A stretch of DNA of 64,000 nucleotides. Origin: Xanthostigma xanthostigma. Lineage: Eukaryota > Arthropoda > Insecta > Raphidioptera > Raphidiidae. The stretch covers positions 27,056,465 through 27,120,464 of the forward strand of contig OY754468.1 of assembly GCA_963575645.1 (NCBI GenBank). The letters are read 5' to 3'. Of this stretch, positions 56,091 through 64,000 are shown in pieces; the stretch's first letter is position 1, and each line of letters opens with the position of its first letter. Below the pieces are notes generated by a model, which worked only from the letters and a program-made list of their open reading frames with translations, ran no database searches and was not told where the DNA came from. A program made the position numbers and the translations under genes.

Positions 56091-58524
56091 ATTCCTAATA
56101 TATTATGGTTATAAAGCAGTTAAAATTCTGTAAAACAAAATTTTTTTGGCATATGGTGGAATGACGGTTCTATATGGTGGAAGAGCGTGTTTATAAAAAG
56201 TAGATCAATTTAGTCGAAACTAATATATTTTATTTTTAACCACAATTTGAGAAATTTTTCAATCGAAAAAGAGATAAACGGAAACGCGAGTTGTTAAAAT
56301 GTATATTTTTATGTAACATTTTTCACGTCTATATGGATAATGTGTTCACTCTATCTGAAATACAATTTTTCAGGTCGCTTCGTTGTTATACTGCAAACTA
56401 AAGCTTACTTTATATACCTCTTTCACAGAAACGGTTTATTCTGTATTTCTTCCCACTACTTTACCTTTGATTTTCTCGTGGCACACCTTTTCCATATTAA
56501 ATTTTACCTTTAACGGTTGAATTCTGTTTGACAACTCTGTCTGAAATTTATTCTTTTAGGTTAGAAACGTATAAAAGGGTCAGTTCTACAGTTATATAAA
56601 TACTGCAATGTTAAGAACCCTAAAATAATAATTCTACTCCCATAAAGAATTGTTAAAATAGAAGTATAATAATGGATATCCGAAATTCTGTTTGTATTTC
56701 CCTCAAAACTTCAAGAAATTTTCCGAAAAAAATATACCAATTTACTCAAGTCTATCGATTTTATGCCAATCAGATTGATGATTTTGAACATATTTTGTAC
56801 TTAACTATTCTCTAAGGGTCTTCCGACAAATTTCACTGAAATTTATTATATTTTGATTTTTTCTATAAGCCCTATTATTTTAATTCCATAACGAGGTGTT
56901 ATTCAAAGCAATGGCACGTCAATCCGGTGTCGGACAGGCAACCGGATGGCGAGTGGTAATCTGGGCCTCTGAGTGGTACAGACCCCCTGGTAGCGGCCAA
57001 AGTGACCCCAAATGGACAGGGGCGGCAATATGGGGGTGGAGCAAAATCGAAAAATTTTTGAAAAGGCAACCGGATAAAAATGCGGTAGCATTGAAGGAAA
57101 TACCCTAATTATATAATATTTTTTTTTTTGCCAGCCGAAACACGCGGGCCGTTATTGCACTAGCGAATAATAAAAAAAAAGTGAAAAGGCAACCCCTTCA
57201 AAATTAGTGAGCATACTTATTGACACCACCAAACGTTGGAAAAAAATTTCCATCTGATCCTGATGGGCAGTTTCGGAGAAACAACCCCTCAAAGTCGCCG
57301 AAAAACCATTTTTTTCGATTTTTTCAACAATAAGTAAAAAAAACACACTAAAAATTGTTCAAATCGGGTGGCATTCAAAATTTATAATGTCCTAAGTACA
57401 AATAATAGTGTTTATCAATGCCATCCGATTTCGATTAAATTTACCCCTATTTAGCCACCCCCCAAAACTCATGAAAATAACAATTTTATGCAGCGTATGA
57501 CATTATTGTTATTGCAACATAGCCGACGCAAAACAGGGAGAGGGAGGGGTTCGTATACATTTTAGATGAAACGATTTTCTGTATTGATTAGGTAACAAAA
57601 CTCATGTTTATTTTTATATGAAATTTCCCAGTAGAAAAACAATTGTATTCGTCTCGATTACCCGTTTCAAGAAATTGACTAGTTTAAATTTTAAGCATCC
57701 CTAATTTTAGCATACTTTAACAAACGGCTAAATTACTATACCTACATAGTTGTTTTTTTTTATCTGTAAACTCATTAGATTTGATAAAGGTTTTTTTTTC
57801 GTATGAAAAAAGATTTGGATTAAAAACAAAAAATAAATAAATCGTCAGTTTTGTAGACTGTAAATATAAGTATTTTTGCGAATAACAAGAGAATTAAAGA
57901 CGCCAGCAGGTGTTTGTGTATATCAACAATATGGAACTGTGTATGAATTGTTTTCAGTAAATTTTGCGTTTAATTACTTTCGTCAGATTTATAATTTTGT
58001 TTTCTCAGCCGTAACGGCGTGTTGTTTGTCTTGTAAACAAGTTAAATTATAAATGAAATAGAAAGTGTAAAATGTCAACAATTGAAATCTAACAAATTGT
58101 TGCGTGTTTTGTTTTTTGACATTGTTTTTATATAGGTATTATTTGATATAAAAAAATCATTAATTATTATATTCATTAAGACTATACTAATAAAATTATT
58201 TTTACGTTTTATCAATATCTACTTCTTCTTTAAATATTATTTTACTATAGAAATGCAAAATTTTCAAAAAAAAATCGTACTGTCTTAAAATTTCTAATAG
58301 TAGGATCAGAGTAAAAATGTAGCTACAGTTATTGACTTTTTCACAAGAATGAAAACGGTGGATCGGGAAATTAAAAGTGATTAAATTTTTAATTATTGTA
58401 AGTGATGTACGATTGCAAACACGAAAGGTTTGAAACTTATAGTACGGAGGCAGCGGTACTTTCATTTGATACCGACTGAAAATCATAACAATGATAGTTT
58501 TCCCTTAATACTTAAGTACTCTGT
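56091..58524. other. Non-coding stretch
   Basis: A GC-richer patch at 56900-57110 carries a 70-codon frame rich in Trp and Gly (AIWGWSKIEKF). It looks like repeat DNA (AAAAGGCAACC recurs at 57059 and 57184), so it is not called a gene. The rest is AT-rich. Confidence 0.35.
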
Positions 58525-58750
58525 ACGTCAGCTACTCCAGTAGCGGTGGTGCAAAAAGTTACAGCATGTAAAAGTTGTCAAAAAAATTGTCGTTTTAATA
58601 TGGCTGACGCTTATTTATCAGCTAAAAATGATCTAAAAAACCATCTCATGAATTTTTGTGCGGTATAAAATTACAAAAACGACAATTTTTTTGACAACTT
58701 TTACATGCTGTAACTTTTAACCCCACCGCGGGTGCGGCGACTGACGCTCA
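58525..58750. mobile_element. Foldback MITE with a perfect 43-bp inner inverted repeat
   Basis: Positions 58554-58596 and 58676-58718 are exact reverse complements (AAAAGTTACAGCATGTAAAA start, TTTTACATGCTGTAACTTTT end). Outside them GCGGTGG/CCCCACCGC and CGTCAG/CTGACG extend the pairing. Spacer 79 bp. No ORF. Confidence 0.78.
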
Positions 58751-58990
58751 TTTTGCTGATTATTAAACGTTAATCAACCTCTAAAAATAAAATTCATTCG
58801 GTATAAAATTCCTAGGAAAAATGCAACGCTGCCGCTTTTACTATTAGGCAAATGAAGCAAACAAGACCTAATTCAATTAATGTCGAGTTGTAACACACCA
58901 CCCAGCTCACGGTTTGTTTTATTTATAAATTTGAAACAATTTTTCGTCATTAGTCAAAAAATATTTCAACTTGGATAATTATGTCTAGAC

Positions 58991-59298
58991 CAGGTATGGC
59001 GAACCTATGACGCGCGTGCCACGGATGGCACGCAGTTGATTATTGTTGGCAGGCACTGATTGATGCGTAAAATCTAAATAATTAAAAATGTGCTAGCTCT
59101 CAAAAAAAATTAACTATTACCAAATAGCAATTTCCAAAAAGGATCATGGCGCCCAATGTATTATCGAAATTATTCTTTTCAAGTATGTTAGATTAATTTT
59201 TTTGACAACTAAAATAGTTTGGCAACTTGTTGGCTCGTCATGGCTATATTAAACATTAAAAAAAATTCACGTATATGTAAAAAGGTTCGCCATCCCTG
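58991..59298. mobile_element. hAT-type MITE with perfect palindromic 8-bp duplication
   Basis: CAGGTATGGCGAACCTATGA on the left and AAAGGTTCGCCATCCCTG on the right. GTCTAGAC is duplicated exactly (58983-58990, 59299-59306) and is itself palindromic. The interior matches 3664-3973. Confidence 0.9.
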
Positions 59299-59306
59299 GT
59301 CTAGAC

Positions 59307-62226
59307 TCATCTTTAAATGCCATCTCCGTGAACTTTAAACTTATTATTACTTTGATATGTAGAACATGTCAATTTTATGAACATAAAAGCGTCGGCAAAA
59401 TTGACAACCGATACAAGAATAAGCAGCAGATTTTCAACTTCCATTTCTGATTTTAATTTTTTCCATTGATGTCAGATTACATGCTAACGAGCTTCATCGT
59501 ACAATTTAATAACACCAAAGAATATGTAATAATTATATTTTACAAATCAAATATATGGCATAGCTAGATTTCATCTCTTAATGTCTTGCCGTTTTGAATG
59601 ATATCTAGAATTACACACAGCTCTTGCGGAAAAGCTTTCATAAGGTGGGATCGATTGAAAATGTATTCCGAAGCTATATATAGAATGAGATAAAATCTAT
59701 TTTTATAATCGAAGATAAAACTCGATGTTTTATCTTTACTGGTGGGGGTAAAACGCTCTATCTGTTGTTAGAGCCCTTGGGGATTAACTAAACTTTTTAT
59801 ATTTTGCTCGTGTACTTAGAAAATACATAAAGGCAGCATTCGCCAATCATTTCCATATTGTTTTTGGAAGATGCTTCGATACACAGTCGAAGACTCAATA
59901 AGAGGTTTTGAAATAAAGTGGCACAAATGATACTGTCAAAGCTACAGCATAAAAGAAACACGTTCTACAAAATATCACCTTATGTAAATAAATTTTAAAA
60001 CCCTCCAGTGTGCCGCCGAAGGGTTAGAGATTCAAAAATGTATTGTCTTTAGATACAACCTTCAATTTTGGAACTCGTTTGTTATTCACGGAACCTATAA
60101 TCCTACGAAATTTGGAGGAAAACGGCACACTGGAAATACAATCACGTTACTCTTGATAATAACAGTGCAAGATTTATTTAATCATTTAGTAATAGGAAAT
60201 TAAAAAATTAAGAGATTTTGTCTCTTATCATTTTTTAGCACATTCTACGGTTTATTATTAATTATAACATATTTTTTGTTCATTGTGGATTTTGGAATAA
60301 TATGTTTGGTTTATTAATTTTAAGATATCAGAAATTATTGCCACATAAGGGAAATTTCAGGCGTTTAAAAAAATCCTATTACACAAATTACCTAAAATAG
60401 AAAAGTTTGAAATGGATGATACCAGGATATGGCATCATGAGCTCAATACAATTTTATAACCAAGGTTGGTTTGTGGTTTTTGCGTAACATATTTAGTTAT
60501 AATCCCTGATGATAATTTTTCAAGTGGTCAATTACTTCTTCAACTGAAAAATCTATAATAAATACAAAAATTTTTCTTGGGCTGTAGAACTGATACATTT
60601 TTATTTATCCATGTCAGTGTTCAACCAAATTGTTAAGTAGGTAGTTAAGTATAGCAGGTAAAAGCTGTTTAGTAGCTAGTTCCAGAAATGTTCATGTTAA
60701 TAATAACAATTACTTAAAAAAACATAACTTGAGGAGGTGAAAGCAGCCTAGCAGATTGGCTTATTTATTTCGTATGACTATATTAATTAGGTTAATAATA
60801 ACTTGTAATACAAAAATATGTTAGTGATGATAGAATAACAGCTATGGTGTTGTAAGTTGTAAATTATATATTATTAATCTTTTCAGAAGTAAATTAATCA
60901 TTCCAACAATACGTTACCTATTGTATAATATGTAGAGTTAATTTTTTGAAACGTATTTTCACGAAACAAGAATCAAAAGTTTGGTGATGTAAATGCAAAT
61001 TAGCACCGTTTTGTAATCCTTTTCCAATATTTAAACAAACATTTTAGTTTATTACAAATTTAAAAATAAAAACAATATTTATTTTCGAATATCAGTTAAA
61101 AGTGTTCTCAATTCACAGTTTTCCCATCACTAAACTTGTCGTATCAAATTACTTGTAATGTAGTTCATGTCACGAAACACAACAAATCTGTTCAACTTGG
61201 GGTTTTCTCTGTGGAAGTCCCAGCGTGATGTTTGACACGTGGCTAAAAGCTTTCCCTGCAGTGGACATAAATATTTCTTGACATAAAATCAATGTCAGCT
61301 AACCTGTGTAAACTCTGTTGTCATTCTAAAAGTATAATATACATACTTTATTTTGTGAGATAATTTTAAATCACCGTCATACCATTATTAGTGATATGAT
61401 AACAGTTACAAATAGGTAATCCAATAAATGGTCAGAAATAACGGCCAACCCATGCATCAATATTAGAGTGTTATTCCTCAGGGAATTGGAGAGAATAGGA
61501 TAGGTTATAATTTATCGTCGTGCTTCTACCAAAAGAGGCTCAGCTTTAGCTAAACAATAGTTAATTGCGCGAACTAAATTGTTTGTTTACAAATACACAG
61601 TATGCAATAGGCTAACAACTAAATCATATTTTTTTACAAGACAACAAAATTATTACACTTTAATTTTTTACTTATTAAGAGATCTAAAACAATTAAATTA
61701 TTAAATTTATTTTTTAATTATAAATATTTAAAGGCGAGTATTTAACGCGGCGACAAATTAATCTGAATTAGGGATTAAAAAAAAATTAAAGTGGATAGTA
61801 AAAATAGTAGGTTGGCAGCTTCTGAGGAGGATAGTATTGAGTAAAAAGTAGCAGCTTAATAATAGTCAGGTGTAAGCTTTGTTTTAATTTAAACCGGCAT
61901 CGAGTTTTTGTTTTCGTAACTGAATTTATTGTTAAGAGAAAACTTGATGGCGGATATAAAATAGAAAATGGGTATTCCTTTACTGACATATCTTTAAAGT
62001 TATAATCAAATAATAAACAAAAAAACAATATTTAGACACGTAATATAAAAACACGACCCCGTAATTAAATGAAATTAAACGAAAATGGTGGCTGGCGAGA
62101 ATATCTGTCGTGTATTTTTAGTCAGAACATGCTACGTCCAGACAACGAAACTGCCTAACTTTCTATCACCTTTGTATTGACATAATATGTTACACGTTAT
62201 ATCAATTGTGTATTTCTATTTTCTGA
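59307..62226. other. AT-rich stretch before the retrotransposon
   Basis: A small inverted pair, CCTCCAGTGTGCCG (60003) and CGGCACACTGG (60122), bounds about 130 bp. Otherwise nothing. The minus-strand frame at 61786-62028 is not supported as a gene. Confidence 0.35.
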
Positions 62227-64000
62227 TATCTCAAGGAAGCTTTTCCGTATGAACCTATTTCTCAGTTACAAAGTGTGTACAAATCGGTCTTTGTTTTGAT
62301 TCCCAATAGTATTATTCAACTACAAATTAGATACAATATCTCTGACCACAGAAGCATCCTTATGAATCTAAACAAATGTTTACATTCAAGAGAAAAATTA
62401 ACATTTTACTGTAGAAACTTTTATCCAGAGACAATTCTTAATTTTTACCTTGATCTCATTAAAGAAAAATGGGAATCTATATACGAAGATGAAAATCTTA
62501 ATAACGCTTTTAATAAATTTTATGAGCTACTGCTTCATTATTTTAATTTGCACTTTCCAGTGAATAAAAAACATAAAAAATCAGCTATTAGAAAAGATTG
62601 GGTAAATACAGGTATCAAAACCTCTAGTAAAAATTTACAAGATTTGTTTCTTCTTAAAAAAAAATATCCTGTTCTAGAAATAGCTTATAAAGTAGCTAAG
62701 AAGAAGCATACACGTCTTGTAAGTGAAACGAAAAGACAATATTATCAAAATAAGATTACAAACTCTGATAACCCGTCTAAAACTGCCTGGAGTATTATAA
62801 ATTCTTTTTCTCAAAACAAGAGAAGTACTAAAAATATTAGCATAAAGCTAAATGAAACAGTTATCGAAGATTCTCAGTTAATTGCAGACAATTTCAACTC
62901 TTTTTTTAAAGATGCTCCTTTGAATGTCATAAAACATCTCCAGCAAACAAAAAACCAGGTCGTTTTCGAGTCTTACAAATGTAATAGTTTCTTTCTGTTT
63001 CCGTTTGTTGAGATAGAAATCCTCGAAATTATTAAAAAAAAAATAAAAAGAAAAAATACAGTAAATCCTGATGAAATACCAAGTTTTTTATTGTATGAAA
63101 TTGCTGACGCTATTTTAACTCCACTGACTTATCTGATAAATTTGTCTTTTCAACAGGGCAGTTTTCCCGAAAAACTTAAACTATGTAAAGTTACACCTGT
63201 TCACAAAAGGAGTGATGACCAATTAATGGAGAATTACAGACCTATTGCGATATCTTCTGTATTATCTAAAATTTTTGAATACGCCTTTTTAAATCGTTTG
63301 GAGCATTTTCTTAATGAATTTAAAATTTTATCAAAAAATCAGTTTGGATTCAGACCTAACCACTCCACAATAATGGCTTGTCGGTCCTTCTATGAACAGG
63401 TTGTGGACTATTTGGACATAGGAGAGTGTCCTACTGGGATCTTCTGCGACCTCAGTAGGGCATTCGACTGTGTAAATCATAATAATCTTTTGCTCAAACT
63501 TGAGCGCTATGGAATTAGAGGTAAGCCCTTAAATTGGTTAAAATCATTTCTACACAACAGACGGCAGTACGTTGAACTCCCGTACATCAATAACAAAACA
63601 GGAGTCAGAACTAGGATCTCTTCAAGCATTCTAAACATTAACATTGGAGTTCCGCAGGGATCCGTCTTGGGCCCTGTGTTGTTCATTCTTTATATTAACG
63701 ATCTTGAATCACATTTAGGAGTGGATGCTCCTGTCACTATGTACGCTGACGACACATCGCTAGTTTTATCTGACAAATCTTCAATAGTCCTTGAAGATAA
63801 GTGCAATAACACTCTTGACAAACTTTCGTCATGGTTTAGTGCCAATTCGCTTTATTTGAATGACACGAAAACAAATTTTATACGTTTTCACAGCCATCAG
63901 AACAGGTCTGATCTAAATATCTCTCTAAAGACTAATAATAAGGATATATCTAGAGTTCAATATACTAAGTTTTTAGGTTTGCATATTGATGCAAACCTAA
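62227..64000 (+). CDS. Non-LTR retrotransposon ORF2, reverse transcriptase, open to the window edge
   Basis: The plus frame is open for 591 codons without a stop or frameshift. About 33 residues in comes SDHRSI, the last motif of an apurinic-type endonuclease; the rest of the endonuclease is absent, so the copy is 5'-truncated near 62230-62330. RT landmarks in order are NYRPIAISSVLSKIFE (63232-63279), NQFGFRPNHST, FCDLSRAFDCVNH (catalytic Asp at 63448), GVPQGSVLGPVLFILYINDL and the active site YADDTS at 63742. After that come SSWFSANSLYLNDTKT and YTKFLGLHID. This order fits Jockey/CR1-like elements. It copies its RNA into DNA at a nicked target. No canonical start remains, and the 3' end lies beyond the window. 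Lack of any stop suggests a recent insertion. Confidence 0.93.

Noticed and set aside
56896..57108. 70-codon Trp/Gly-rich ORF
   Set aside because: Neighbouring words recur nearby (AAAAGGCAACC) and there are no splice signals or motifs; likely repeat DNA.

Overview
This window looks like AT-rich nuclear DNA from an arthropod, probably an insect. The repeat landscape (many hAT miniatures, non-LTR retrotransposons ending in an RNase H tail) recalls aphid-like Hemiptera, but that is an impression, not a computed result. There are no bacterial operons, no rRNA and no CRISPR array. Candidate genes are few and show eukaryotic splice signals. Coding evidence from real genes is well under 2 percent of the window; the rest is intron or intergenic DNA filled with mobile-element copies.

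Gene content: two Ser-rich exons at 1804-2008 and 4647-4831 (+) join in frame and end at a stop, apparently the 3' end of a gene that starts left of the window. A 219-codon ORF at 32096-32755 (+) is the longest complete ORF outside mobile elements. A probable first coding exon at 54197-54254 (+) ends at a strong splice donor and belongs to a gene continuing to the right. I could not name any of these three genes. The only long, certain protein is the reverse transcriptase of a non-LTR retrotransposon, open from 62227 to the right edge.

Mobile elements: retrotransposon remains lie at 268-960 (minus, RNase H tail), 51490-52420 (plus, RT and C-terminal relic) and 62227-64000 (plus, open RT). A hAT transposase C-terminal relic lies at 44427-44735. 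Non-autonomous DNA elements are abundant. Some have clear 8-bp hAT duplications (19110-20066, 33007-33339, 34318-34554, 40756-41860, 58991-59298). Others are pogo/Tigger-like with TA flanks (2728-3073, 20345-20594, 32831-33725 and truncated copies). One has TTAA flanks (17945-18148). There are also long foldbacks with no family I can name, above all a 2.96-kb inverted repeat at 27809-30764 with nearly identical arms of about 0.87 kb.

Most unusual signal: a foldback family with copies at 2250-2690, 4116-4436, 35981-37320 and 55934-56090 carries, on the minus strand of its left arm, a CTGAAGA - hairpin - GAAACGTTAA motif. In three copies the hairpin strands differ in compensatory ways. This resembles a minimal hammerhead ribozyme core and may link the family to Penelope-like or related retroelements. 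Other curiosities are a perfect 97-bp palindrome with TA at both ends (8185-8281), two overlapping hairpins with similar loops (50677-50875), and a miniature element nested inside a relative (39559-40389). I see no defence, toxin or biosynthetic system here.
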